Shown: piece by piece, positions 7,392 to 14,455 of the stretch
Numbering within the stretch: position 1 is the first letter of the stretch
Layout of the letters: every line of letters begins with the position of its first letter
NCBI GenBank assembly: GCA_015494645.1
Contig: WGAU01000082.1
Span: 1-18,574, forward strand
DNA: 18,574 bases
Direction of reading: 5' to 3'
Source of the DNA: Aquificota bacterium
GTDB taxonomy: Bacteria; Thermosulfidibacterota; Thermosulfidibacteria; Thermosulfidibacterales; Thermosulfidibacteraceae
The notes under the pieces: generated by a model
The model's input: only the letters and a program-made list of their open reading frames with translations
Database searches by the model: none
What the model was told of the DNA's origin: nothing
Position numbers and translations under genes: made by a program

Positions 7392-7815
7392 TCTTGGACC
7401 TGTTTCGGTGGTTTTTGATTCTGAAGGTAGGGTTATAAGAGTGGTTTTGGGAGAGAAGGTTTCTTGTGGACATGTTGATTTGGAGGTTATGGCTCTACTT
7501 AAAAAGTACTTTTCTGGTGATAAGGTGGATCTTTCGGGAATCTCTGTGGTGTTGGATGTTCCGTCGTTCACGAGGAGGGTGCTTGAGGAGGTGAGGTTTA
7601 TAGGATGGGGAAGAGTTGTAACCTACAAAGAACTTGCCGAAAGGGTTGGGATTAAATCCTGCAGAGCTGTAGGGCAGGCTCTTCGTTTGAATCCTGTGCC
7701 TGTGATTGTACCCTGTCACAGGGTTATAGGGTCTGATGGGAGTCTGAAGGGTTTTTCGTCAGGGATTGAGTGGAAGAAGTATCTGCTTAATATTGAGGGG
7801 GTGAAGCTACCTTGA
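7369..7815 (+). CDS. ogt: Methylated-DNA--[protein]-cysteine S-methyltransferase
   Basis: This 148-residue DNA repair protein removes alkyl groups from O6-alkylguanine by transfer to its own cysteine. The active-site motif PCHRVIG carries C116. The helix-turn-helix with the arginine finger is SCRAVGQAL (R99), preceded by GRVVTYKELAERVG. The N-terminal domain is short, as in thermophile enzymes. The likely start is TTG 7369, 23 bases inside the upstream gene with only GGTGG just before it; no internal ATG would leave a complete domain. The stop TGA overlaps the TTG start of truA by four bases (TTGA, 7812-7815). The symbol ogt is used in the general sense. Confidence 0.93.
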   Translation: MKNTLWTDLGPVSVVFDSEGRVIRVVLGEKVSCGHVDLEVMALLKKYFSGDKVDLSGISVVLDVPSFTRRVLEEVRFIGWGRVVTYKELAERVGIKSCRAVGQALRLNPVPVIVPCHRVIGSDGSLKGFSSGIEWKKYLLNIEGVKLP

Positions 7816-8552
7816 GGCGCATAAAGTTGGTTGTTGCCTACGATGGGACAGGCTACAACGGATGGCAGATCCAGTCCACGGGAGCCACTATACAGGGTGA
7901 GCTTGAGAAAGCCATATCTAAGGTGCTCAATCACAAGGTTTCTGTAGTAGGAGCGGGAAGGACCGATTCCGGGGTGCACGCCTTGGCTCAGGTTGCCCAT
8001 TTTGATACCACATCGTCAATGGATGTTCAGGTTATGAAAAAAGCCTTCAATGCCAATCTTCCCAAAGGCATTGTTGTGAGGGAAGTTTGCGAGGTTAACG
8101 AGGCCTTTCACGCCAGATTTTCCGCTACAAGCAGAACATACAGGTACTTTATAACAAAGGTTAACCTTCCTTTCTTTACCAGATACGCTTGGTTTGTACC
8201 CTACGAGCTGGATGTTTCCCTGATGAAAGAGGTTGCTAAGGTTTTTGTTGGTGTTCACGACTTCAGATGCTACGGCAAGCCCATGGTTCCGGGGGGAAGC
8301 ACAGTTAGGGAGGTGAAGAGATGCTATGTGAAAAGCAGGTCCGGCAGGTTAGAAGTGGTGGTAGAGGCAAACGCCTTTTTGAGGAAGATGGTGAGAAACA
8401 TGGTGGGAACCGTGGTTAGGGTTGCATCCGGCAAAGCTTCTCTGGAGGATGTGAAGCGTTCTTTGGAAGAGTTTGTTCCAGTAAACGGTGTTAAACCGGC
8501 TCCGCCTCAAGGGCTTTTCCTATGGAAGGTGGAGTATAGGAGGGACATTTAG
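7812..8552 (+). CDS. truA: tRNA pseudouridine(38-40) synthase TruA
   Basis: This 246-residue protein converts uridines 38-40 of the tRNA anticodon arm to pseudouridine. The start AYDGTGYNGWQIQ and the catalytic motif GAGRTDSGVHA with nucleophile D52 are diagnostic. SRTYRYFI and the C-terminal FLRKMVRNMVGTVVRVASG complete the family pattern. It starts at TTG 7812 within the stop of ogt, with GGGGGTGAAG upstream. The stop lies one base before the start of the following permease gene. Together with rimO and ogt it makes a small housekeeping modification and repair block. Confidence 0.95.
   Translation: MRRIKLVVAYDGTGYNGWQIQSTGATIQGELEKAISKVLNHKVSVVGAGRTDSGVHALAQVAHFDTTSSMDVQVMKKAFNANLPKGIVVREVCEVNEAFHARFSATSRTYRYFITKVNLPFFTRYAWFVPYELDVSLMKEVAKVFVGVHDFRCYGKPMVPGGSTVREVKRCYVKSRSGRLEVVVEANAFLRKMVRNMVGTVVRVASGKASLEDVKRSLEEFVPVNGVKPAPPQGLFLWKVEYRRDI
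8538..8543 (+). promoter_or_regulatory. Ribosome binding site deciding the permease start
   Basis: AGGAGG lies within the last codons of truA, ten bases before TTG 8554. It supports that TTG over the in-frame GTG at 8488, which would place 22 hydrophilic residues over truA. Confidence 0.6.
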
Positions 8553-8553
8553 C

Positions 8554-9651
8554 TTGCTTTTCTTTTTTGCTGTGCTTCTTTTAGTTTTGTTGTTACTCTT
8601 CCCCTACTACGTTCCTAAGTATCTTAAATTTGTTGACTGGAACACCCTTATGATTCTTTTTACTCTCCTTGTAGTTGTTGCTGGTTTCAGGGAGAGTGGT
8701 TACTTTGCTAAAATGGCATGTGGTCTTCTTGAGAGATCAAAAGATGCAAGATCCCTTGCCTACAAGCTGGTAGGGACGGCTTTTGTTCTGTCTCCGCTGA
8801 TTACCAACGATGTGGCTCTGTTCGTGGTGGTGCCTATTACGTTAGAGCTTGAAGGGGTTCTTGGGAAGGACATGGTGGAGCGAATGGTTTTTCTTGAGGT
8901 GTTGGCGGTGAACGCAGGCTCTTCCCTTACTCCTATAGGGAATCCTCAGAATGTCTTTATTTGGCGCAAGTGGGATGTGGATTTTCATGCTTTTATCTTG
9001 GTGATGCTACCTGTGGTGTTGCTTATGGGGATAGCGCTCCTGTTTTATGTGAAGGGGGTTATTTCAAAGGAGATTTTGGATTTTGAGGTTGACGATGAGC
9101 TTCCTGAAGGGGATAGATTTCTCTTTTGGATTTCTTTGGTGCTGTTTGTTCTGTATGTTATATTCACCGAGCTTGATATGCACATTTATGCCTTTCTTGT
9201 GGTGGTTTTTGTTATAGCTATGGTGAGGCCGAGGGTTTTTAGGAAGGTAGACTGGAAGCTATTGATCTTGTTTGCTGTGGTCTTTGTGGACTTTGGAGTC
9301 CTTGGGTCTTTAAGGGTGGTTAGGGATAGTCTGTCCTTTCTTCCCTCTTCCGGTTTCTACAGGACCTTTTTGGTTTCCTTAGGTGTGTCCCAGTTGTTCA
9401 GCAATGTCCCTGCAACTGTGCTTGTGGCGAAGTTTTCCCATAATTGGAGGGCCATCGCTTACGGGGTGAATGTTGGGGGTAACGGCCTTTTCATCGCTTC
9501 TTTTGCAAATATAATTGCCCTTAGGATGCTGGAGAGGAAAGGGGCATGGCTTAGGTTTCACCTTTATTCTCTGTCCTATCTATTGGTTACTTTGGTTTTG
9601 CTTTCCATGCTTATGATGGCAGCTCCTAAAGCTCCCATTAGCTGCGGGTAG
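8554..9651 (+). CDS. SLC13/ArsB-NhaD superfamily anion permease (YbiR-like)
   Basis: This 365-residue protein is almost entirely hydrophobic, with roughly ten to eleven membrane helices. The two inverted halves each carry a family hairpin signature: SPLITNDVALFVVVPI with NAGSSLTPIGNPQNVF in the first, and SQLFSNVPATVLVAKF with GVNVGGNGLFIASFANIIA in the second. These match the ArsB/NhaD/citrate-transporter group; YbiR-type permeases are the closest I recognise. Substrate is unknown. It is somewhat shorter than the usual 400-430 residues. TTG 8554 is chosen because of AGGAGG at 8538-8543 and because the protein then begins directly with the first helix. The last 25 or so codons overlap the convergent activator gene by 76 bases, and it ends the plus-strand run. 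Confidence 0.85.
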   Translation: MLFFFAVLLLVLLLLFPYYVPKYLKFVDWNTLMILFTLLVVVAGFRESGYFAKMACGLLERSKDARSLAYKLVGTAFVLSPLITNDVALFVVVPITLELEGVLGKDMVERMVFLEVLAVNAGSSLTPIGNPQNVFIWRKWDVDFHAFILVMLPVVLLMGIALLFYVKGVISKEILDFEVDDELPEGDRFLFWISLVLFVLYVIFTELDMHIYAFLVVVFVIAMVRPRVFRKVDWKLLILFAVVFVDFGVLGSLRVVRDSLSFLPSSGFYRTFLVSLGVSQLFSNVPATVLVAKFSHNWRAIAYGVNVGGNGLFIASFANIIALRMLERKGAWLRFHLYSLSYLLVTLVLLSMLMMAAPKAPISCG

Positions 9652-10352
9652 GGCGGAACAATAATTTTTTCCTTCAACTCTTCCTCAAGCATGCTCTTTA
9701 TCACAGGGTTCTGTGCCACTCCTCCGGAGAGGAGGATGGGAGGGATTATGTTGAGGCTTTGGGCCAAAGAGGCTACCCTTTTTGCCAGAGCCCTGTGAAG
9801 ACCTTTTATTACGGCTTCCATGGGCTCTCCTTTTGCCACCATGGAAATCACTTCACTTTCTGCAAAAACGGCGCATACGCTTGAAACTTGCACTTCCCTG
9901 TCTGCTTTTTCCGCAAAGCGTGCCATTTCCTCCACGGGTGTCTTGAGGCGCCAGGCGGTAGTTTCAAGGAATCTTCCCGTTCCAGCGGCGCACTTGTCGT
10001 TCATGGTGAAATCTATAACTTCGCCTTCTTGGTCAATTACGATAACCTTGCTGTCCTGTCCGCCTATGTCAATAACTGTGCCAGGGCCCTTAAGGAACAG
10101 ATGCGCTCCTTTTGAGTGGCATCTTATCTCGCTTGCGGTTATGGTTGCATTGCTGATGAGATCTCCTCCGTAGCCTGTGGCGCCTATGGGTACATCTTTC
10201 GGGAGTTCTTCAATTATTTTTTCAAGTTGGGGCTTCATCTGAAAGGATGTTGGCTCAACCTTATAGAATACTATGTTTCCCTTTTCGTTTATTCCCACCA
10301 CCTTTATGGCTGTGGATCCTGCATCAATGCCGATGGCTTTTATTCTTTCCAA
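9576..10352 (-). CDS. 2-hydroxyacyl-CoA dehydratase activator (ASKHA ATPase, BadF/BadG/BcrA/BcrD family)
   Basis: This 258-residue ATPase feeds single electrons to a 2-hydroxyacyl-CoA dehydratase or benzoyl-CoA reductase by ATP hydrolysis. It shows the ASKHA phosphate-1 motif GIDAGSTAIK (8-17), phosphate-2 DIGGQDSK (95-102) and adenosine-site SGGVAQNP near 219-226. The two cluster cysteines are C121 (NDKCAAGTGRF) and C160 (SSVCAVFAESE); each monomer gives two ligands to one [4Fe-4S] bridging the dimer, as C127 and C166 do in Acidaminococcus HgdC. The length fits a homodimeric HgdC-type activator, not the longer BcrA subunit. It starts at TTG 10352, two bases after the stop of the upstream subunit gene, with GGAG in that gene's last codons. 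The end overlaps the convergent permease gene by 76 bases. Confidence 0.92.
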   Translation of the reverse strand: MERIKAIGIDAGSTAIKVVGINEKGNIVFYKVEPTSFQMKPQLEKIIEELPKDVPIGATGYGGDLISNATITASEIRCHSKGAHLFLKGPGTVIDIGGQDSKVIVIDQEGEVIDFTMNDKCAAGTGRFLETTAWRLKTPVEEMARFAEKADREVQVSSVCAVFAESEVISMVAKGEPMEAVIKGLHRALAKRVASLAQSLNIIPPILLSGGVAQNPVIKSMLEEELKEKIIVPPYPQLMGALGAAIISMESKTKVTNR

Positions 10353-10354
10353 GG

Positions 10355-11659
10355 CTACATCTCCATAAAGGCTTTCAGGCGGTTTAGCACCTGCTTTTCG
10401 GAAAATGCTCTGGGGTCGTTGTGATCCGATTCTATAAGCACTGCTGGTATCTTCAGTTCCTGCACTATTTTTGCCCGTTGATCCATCTGTCCTACGGAGT
10501 AGGGCTTGCAGGAACGATCCGAATGCAGGATTACGCCGTTCAGCCGAAAGTCTTTCACCATGCGTTTCATAAGAGAGAGCTTATCTCCTGTGCCTCTGTT
10601 GAGGATTGGATGGAGATAAACCTTGGCCATGGATTCAATGGGTCTTTCTGGATCTATCATGGGGGCAAGCTCTCCCCATGCGTAAGTGTAAGTAGATGTT
10701 ACAACACATATTCCGTTTTCTGCAAGGGTTTCCGATAGGAGCTTCAGACTGTACCATATAGGGAGGTTGTCCCACAGTACCCTTTTCTTCTCTTTAATAA
10801 CCGCTCCAATGCCCTTTTTTACACGTTTTCTAAGCTCTTTAAGCATCTGGGCGTAGAAATCTACCGTCTGTGGTTCTCCCCTAAGCTCCACTATAGGAGC
10901 CATGTGTATGAATTGGTCAAAGGCGGATATGGGGGAGGGAATGTTTTTGCCGGTGTTTATCACTTCCAGCCACAGTTCGGTGGCTATTTTGCTTAGTCTC
11001 ATGACTTCCTTGAGTTTTTCAAATTTCAGTTTTCTTTTGGCTATCCTTTCTGCCGTTTCAATGGCCGTTTCTATCTGCTTTTGAACGTACTCCACATCGG
11101 GTAATGAGGCTTCGGTGTATATGAAAGGCGTGTCTATTATGACAAGGGGAGCTTTGAAATGGTGGGCGAGCACCTGATACCAGTATAGGACCGTTTGGCA
11201 TATGTTGGTGCAGCATACCAACAGATCGGGCTTGGGTAATCTGCCCACTGGGGTTTTTCCTGAGAGCGCCGAGCCTATGTCTGTTCTTGCGTAGGAGCAA
11301 ATGTCTATGCAGTAACCGTTTTTTTCCGCTTCCTGACACAGCTCAAGGGCTACCTTCCTCGCTCCGCATAGTGCCCCGTGGTTTTCCGGGTACAAGGTGT
11401 AAAATCCCAGGGCTTTCAAAAACTCCACAGGCGCTCCGGATGTTACCCATGCTACTGGCTTAATTCCGTTGGCGTACATTCCTTCAAGGTAGTGTTTGGT
11501 TATTAGTTCTTTGGTCTTAACTCCAATGCGTAGAGGAGGTGCGAGGATATCGGTTCTCCAGCTTTTAGGGATGTCAAAAAATAGGTAGTTCCAACAGCTT
11601 TTAAAGGTTACTGCCGTTTTGAGGGTGTTGAGTTTAAGTTTCTTAATAAGCGATCTCAC
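10355..11659 (-). CDS. 2-hydroxyacyl-CoA dehydratase / benzoyl-CoA reductase family subunit (HgdB/BcrB-like)
   Basis: This 434-residue protein belongs to the HgdB/BcrB-BcrC superfamily, which holds [4Fe-4S] clusters and binds the acyl-CoA substrate. Recognisable segments are WVTSGAPVEFLKALGF (71-86), the cysteine motifs HGALCGARK (C98), DICSYART (C121) and CCTNICQT (C149, C150, C154), and HSDRSCKPYSVGQ (C384). The C-terminal ESDHNDPRAFSEKQVLNRLKAF resembles BcrB. It would pair with the product of the gene just upstream and be reduced by the downstream activator. Substrate cannot be read from the sequence: aromatic-CoA reduction and 2-hydroxyacyl-CoA dehydration are both possible. GTG 11659 overlaps the upstream stop as GTGA. 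Confidence 0.88.
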   Translation of the reverse strand: MRSLIKKLKLNTLKTAVTFKSCWNYLFFDIPKSWRTDILAPPLRIGVKTKELITKHYLEGMYANGIKPVAWVTSGAPVEFLKALGFYTLYPENHGALCGARKVALELCQEAEKNGYCIDICSYARTDIGSALSGKTPVGRLPKPDLLVCCTNICQTVLYWYQVLAHHFKAPLVIIDTPFIYTEASLPDVEYVQKQIETAIETAERIAKRKLKFEKLKEVMRLSKIATELWLEVINTGKNIPSPISAFDQFIHMAPIVELRGEPQTVDFYAQMLKELRKRVKKGIGAVIKEKKRVLWDNLPIWYSLKLLSETLAENGICVVTSTYTYAWGELAPMIDPERPIESMAKVYLHPILNRGTGDKLSLMKRMVKDFRLNGVILHSDRSCKPYSVGQMDQRAKIVQELKIPAVLIESDHNDPRAFSEKQVLNRLKAFMEM

Positions 11660-12693
11660 GCCCTTCCTCCGAGGGATTCAATAAAGGCTCGTATCCTTTG
11701 GGAGACCTGTTTGGGAAGGGGAGGGGATATGTCAGCCTCTATTTTAAGGGTTTTTATCCCACGACTTTTCAGCCATTGGGCCACCTGTGGGTAGTAAAAG
11801 TCCTCTCCTTCGCAGAATTTAACGTTGTAGAAAATAACTCCTACAGCGTTGCTTTCCTCAATCAGCTTTTCAAGAAAGGCAATTCTTTCTTCAAGGGAGC
11901 ATCCCAAAACGGGGTCTGGTGGTGCAGAGAGCAGTCTTTCAGCCATTCTTTCGAAGGGCCTGTTGCTGGTTCCGGGTTGTAAAAGCCTTCTCCTCAGACA
12001 AGATGTGTCGTCGGTAACTATCATTCCACCTGCTGCATCAATTTCATCAAGGACTTCCATGGGTTCAGGTAGAACTCCGCTAAGGATAAGACGGACCTTT
12101 TCCTCCTTTTCCTTAGTAATCTTTAGTTTGTCCTGAACTTCTTTGGCGAATTCCTTGGGATGGAGGTATTCTCTTTTTCTGAGGAGCTCTATGAATTCCC
12201 GGCTGGAGAGTCCTATGCGTTCTCGGTTCATATACAGCTCTCTTGTGAGCCTGTCTGCCATCTCTTCTTCCAGGATGCACCTCATCAAGTCCTGTTGGGA
12301 TGGGCTTTTTCCTGTTATCTCTTCAAGCTCCTTCCATAGCCTTTCAATCTCCGCTATGAGAAAGTTTTTCGCAGCTTCTGTTTTGTTCCTGGGAGGATAG
12401 AAGGTGAGCACTTTCTGTTTGGGCTTAATGAAATCTAACAGCAGACTTCCCAACCCCTGTAGGGAATCGCAGCAATGGGGAACCAAAATGATTTCTGCAT
12501 CGTCAAGTCCATCCTCTAATAGGAAAGAGAGAGCGTTCTTGACCACGGAGCATATGTAAGGCTGTAGATGAGACCCTCCCAAGGTGCCCTCCACCTTGGG
12601 AGGGCCCCATATCTCTACAGGTTCAAAGCCAAAAGCCCTTAGTAGTTCCCTTGGGTACCTTATGGGAAGTACGATAGCTTTTCCGCTCGTCAC
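11656..12693 (-). CDS. 2-hydroxyacyl-CoA dehydratase / benzoyl-CoA reductase family subunit (HgdA/BcrC-like)
   Basis: This 345-residue protein is the second, shorter iron-sulfur subunit of the dehydratase pair. Typical segments are the GTLGGSHLQPYICSVVKNAL region with C48 (the position where the family has a 'HLQ-Y-CS' cluster ligand), VPHCCDSLQGLG with C74/C75, DDTSCLRRR (C232) and FYNVKFCEGEDF with C294. It ends with GIKTLKIEADIS and RIRAFIESLGG. Both subunits are distinct from each other, so the enzyme is most simply a heterodimer driven by one activator. GTG 12693 overlaps the stop of the acyl-CoA ligase gene by four bases, and its own stop overlaps the next start by four bases. A perfect 13-bp hairpin sits in codons 31-41. 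Confidence 0.87.
   Translation of the reverse strand: MTSGKAIVLPIRYPRELLRAFGFEPVEIWGPPKVEGTLGGSHLQPYICSVVKNALSFLLEDGLDDAEIILVPHCCDSLQGLGSLLLDFIKPKQKVLTFYPPRNKTEAAKNFLIAEIERLWKELEEITGKSPSQQDLMRCILEEEMADRLTRELYMNRERIGLSSREFIELLRKREYLHPKEFAKEVQDKLKITKEKEEKVRLILSGVLPEPMEVLDEIDAAGGMIVTDDTSCLRRRLLQPGTSNRPFERMAERLLSAPPDPVLGCSLEERIAFLEKLIEESNAVGVIFYNVKFCEGEDFYYPQVAQWLKSRGIKTLKIEADISPPLPKQVSQRIRAFIESLGGRA
12574..12604 (-). repeat. Perfect 13-bp inverted repeat with 5-base loop inside the HgdA-like gene
   Basis: Plus-strand bases 12574-12586 (CCCTCCCAAGGTG) are the exact reverse complement of 12592-12604, separated by five bases. In the transcript this forms a GC-rich stem with loop GAGGG about 90-120 bases downstream of the GTG start. 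No U-run follows, so it is not an ordinary terminator. It falls in the codons for residues 31-41 (PPKVEGTLGGS). Confidence 0.85.
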
Positions 12694-14333
12694 AGCTGGT
12701 ACTGCGCCCTTATGGCTTTTTTGTCAATCTTGCCCACGCTGGTTTTTGGTAGCTCATCAACAAACACAAATCTATCGGGAACGGCCCATTTTTCTATGGT
12801 GCCGGTTTCCACAAACTTCATCATGAACTCTTTCAGCTCTTCTTCTGTGGTTTTCCCTTTGTGCTCTGGCTTGAGCACTACGTGTGCCACGGGCCTCTCA
12901 CCCCATTTCTCGTGGGGCACGCCTACCACGGCTACCTCAGAAACGGCAGGATGCTGAGATATAAGGCTTTCAAGCTCTAAAGAGGATACCCACTCGCCGC
13001 CTGTCTTTATAACATCTTTAAGCCTGTCGGTGATCTTGATGTATCCCTCCTCGTCTTTGTAAGCCACATCTTGTGTATGCAGCCAGCCTCCTCTCCACAG
13101 TTCCTTGGATTTCTCTTCGGATTTATGGTAACCCATGGTGAGCCACGGTGTTCTAACCACGATTTCTCCTTGATTCTGCTTACCAGGTGGCAGTTCGTTC
13201 ATGTCCATATCTACAATCTTTAGTTTCACAAGCGGAATGGGGAAACCTGTTTTTGTGTATACATCAATCTTTTTCTCGTGATCCCAATCAAACATGTGGG
13301 GTTTTAACTGAGCTAAGGTGAGAACAGGGCAGGTTTCGGACATGCCGTATCCTGAAGTAACCTTTATTCCGCGTTCCCATGCGGCCTTGCATAGTCCCTT
13401 GGGAAGGGCCGATCCGCCTATTATGATCTTCCATCCGGAGAAGTCTATCTCTTTGGCCTTGGGATTGGAAAGTATCATATGAAGAATGGTAGGAACGCAG
13501 TGGGAGAAGGTTACCTTTTCGGTAAGAAATAGTTTTACAAGAAGTTCAGGCTCATACCTTCCGGGGTATACCTGCTTAACTCCTAAGAGAGTAGCGACAT
13601 AGGGTACTCCCCAAGCATGGACGTGGAACATAGGGGTGAGAGGCATGTATACATCGGTATAGGTGAAGGAAAAAGGCTGGTGGAAGGCACTTGCAGACAG
13701 GGCAAGGCATAGTGTGTGAAGGACCAACTGTCTGTGGGAGAAGTAAACTCCTTTGGGAAGCCCGGTGGTTCCAGTGGTGTAGAACAGTGTTGCTATGGTG
13801 TTCTCGCTTAGATCTTCGTTGAATTCAAAGTCGGGAGATTCTTGGGAAAGCAACTCTTCGTATTCTCCAGCGAGGTTTTCTATGCCGGAGGTATCTATCT
13901 CTTCACCTTCGGAAATTATGATCACATGTTTGACCGTGTCCATCTTTCCTTGGATGGCTTTAAGGAGGGGCAAGAAGTCCTTATGCACTACAAGCACCTT
14001 ATCTTCTGCGTCGTTTATGGTATAAAGCATCTGTTCTGGAGATAGTCTTATGTTTACTGTGTGGAGGATAGCGCCCATCATGGGAACGGCATAGTAATGT
14101 TCTAAGTACCTGTGGCTGTCCCAATCCATTACGGCAACTACGTCTCCTTCCTTTACACCAAGCCTTTTATAGAGATTGGCAAGTTTTTTTACCCTTTCGT
14201 AGAAGTCTTTGTAGGTGTATCTGAACCTGTCCCTGTAAACTATCTCCTGATTGGGGGACCAGGATAAAGTTCTGTCTAACAGGTTGCAGATGTTAAGCTG
14301 ATACTTATACCCCACCTCAAAAAACCTAACCAT
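12690..14333 (-). CDS. Medium/long-chain acyl-CoA synthetase (AMP-forming ligase)
   Basis: This 547-residue member of the ANL adenylate-forming superfamily converts a carboxylic acid, ATP and CoA to the acyl-CoA. Motifs in order are YTTGTTGLPKG (185-195), GYGMSE (328-333), D422 in the HTQDVA segment, R437 and the catalytic lysine K535 in KTSVGKIDKK. FHVHAWGVPY near 236-245 resembles the Thermus/AlkK-type fatty acyl-CoA synthetases. That the first gene of the operon is a ligase suggests it makes the CoA ester used by the dehydratase, perhaps a 2-hydroxy or aromatic acid rather than a fatty acid (inference). ATG 14333 follows AAGGAGG with seven bases between; an upstream in-frame ATG at 14387 has no such signal. 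Confidence 0.93.
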   Translation of the reverse strand: MVRFFEVGYKYQLNICNLLDRTLSWSPNQEIVYRDRFRYTYKDFYERVKKLANLYKRLGVKEGDVVAVMDWDSHRYLEHYYAVPMMGAILHTVNIRLSPEQMLYTINDAEDKVLVVHKDFLPLLKAIQGKMDTVKHVIIISEGEEIDTSGIENLAGEYEELLSQESPDFEFNEDLSENTIATLFYTTGTTGLPKGVYFSHRQLVLHTLCLALSASAFHQPFSFTYTDVYMPLTPMFHVHAWGVPYVATLLGVKQVYPGRYEPELLVKLFLTEKVTFSHCVPTILHMILSNPKAKEIDFSGWKIIIGGSALPKGLCKAAWERGIKVTSGYGMSETCPVLTLAQLKPHMFDWDHEKKIDVYTKTGFPIPLVKLKIVDMDMNELPPGKQNQGEIVVRTPWLTMGYHKSEEKSKELWRGGWLHTQDVAYKDEEGYIKITDRLKDVIKTGGEWVSSLELESLISQHPAVSEVAVVGVPHEKWGERPVAHVVLKPEHKGKTTEEELKEFMMKFVETGTIEKWAVPDRFVFVDELPKTSVGKIDKKAIRAQYQL

Positions 14334-14340
14334 ACCCCCA

Positions 14341-14347
14341 CCTCCTT
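14341..14347 (-). promoter_or_regulatory. Strong ribosome binding site for the acyl-CoA ligase
   Basis: On the minus strand AAGGAGG is seven bases before ATG 14333-14331. It fixes the start at 14333 and is the only full-strength site in the four-gene operon; the later genes rely on coupling. Confidence 0.8.
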
Positions 14348-14350
14348 GAT

Positions 14351-14381
14351 GATAATCTCGTTTGAAAAATACCTGATTATC
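14351..14381. promoter_or_regulatory. Perfect 7-bp inverted repeat in the divergent intergenic region, candidate operator
   Basis: GATAATC (14351-14357) and GATTATC (14375-14381) are perfect inverted copies with centres 24 bases apart, a little over two helical turns. They lie just upstream of the ligase ribosome binding site, between the two divergent genes. A dimeric regulator could bind here. No clear -35/-10 pair for the minus-strand operon is visible in 14334-14455. Confidence 0.3.
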
Positions 14382-14401
14382 TGCCAAAAGAAAAGTCTAT
14401 T

Positions 14402-14430
14402 TTTAAAGCCCATGTTATGTGTTATTTAAT
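14402..14430 (+). promoter_or_regulatory. Weak candidate promoter for the sagB-priA unit
   Basis: TTTAAA (14402-14407) and TTTAAT (14425-14430) are separated by 17 bases, each with one or two mismatches to consensus. Transcription near 14437 would leave a leader of about 19 bases including the ribosome binding site. The -10 lacks the preferred second-position A, so confidence is low. Confidence 0.25.
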
Positions 14431-14441
14431 CTCAAAAGTTG

Positions 14442-14448
14442 AAGGAGG
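14442..14448 (+). promoter_or_regulatory. Ribosome binding site fixing the SagB-like start
   Basis: AAGGAGG is seven bases before ATG 14456. It supports this start over the in-frame upstream codon at 14417. Confidence 0.75.
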
Positions 14449-14455
14449 CGAGAAA

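Noticed and set aside
6252..7571. Long 439-codon open frame on the minus strand across the FAD dehydrogenase gene.
   Set aside because: It lies antisense to a well-recognised gene, is rich in Pro, His and Ser from reverse-complemented codons, and contains no family motif.
12574..12604. Rho-independent terminator at the 13-bp hairpin.
   Set aside because: Neither strand has a U-run after the stem, and it lies inside a conserved coding region.
9576..12693. Four-subunit class I benzoyl-CoA reductase.
   Set aside because: Only one activator-type gene of about 258 residues is present; a BcrA-like long partner is missing, so a dehydratase-type three-protein system fits better, although aromatic reduction is not excluded.
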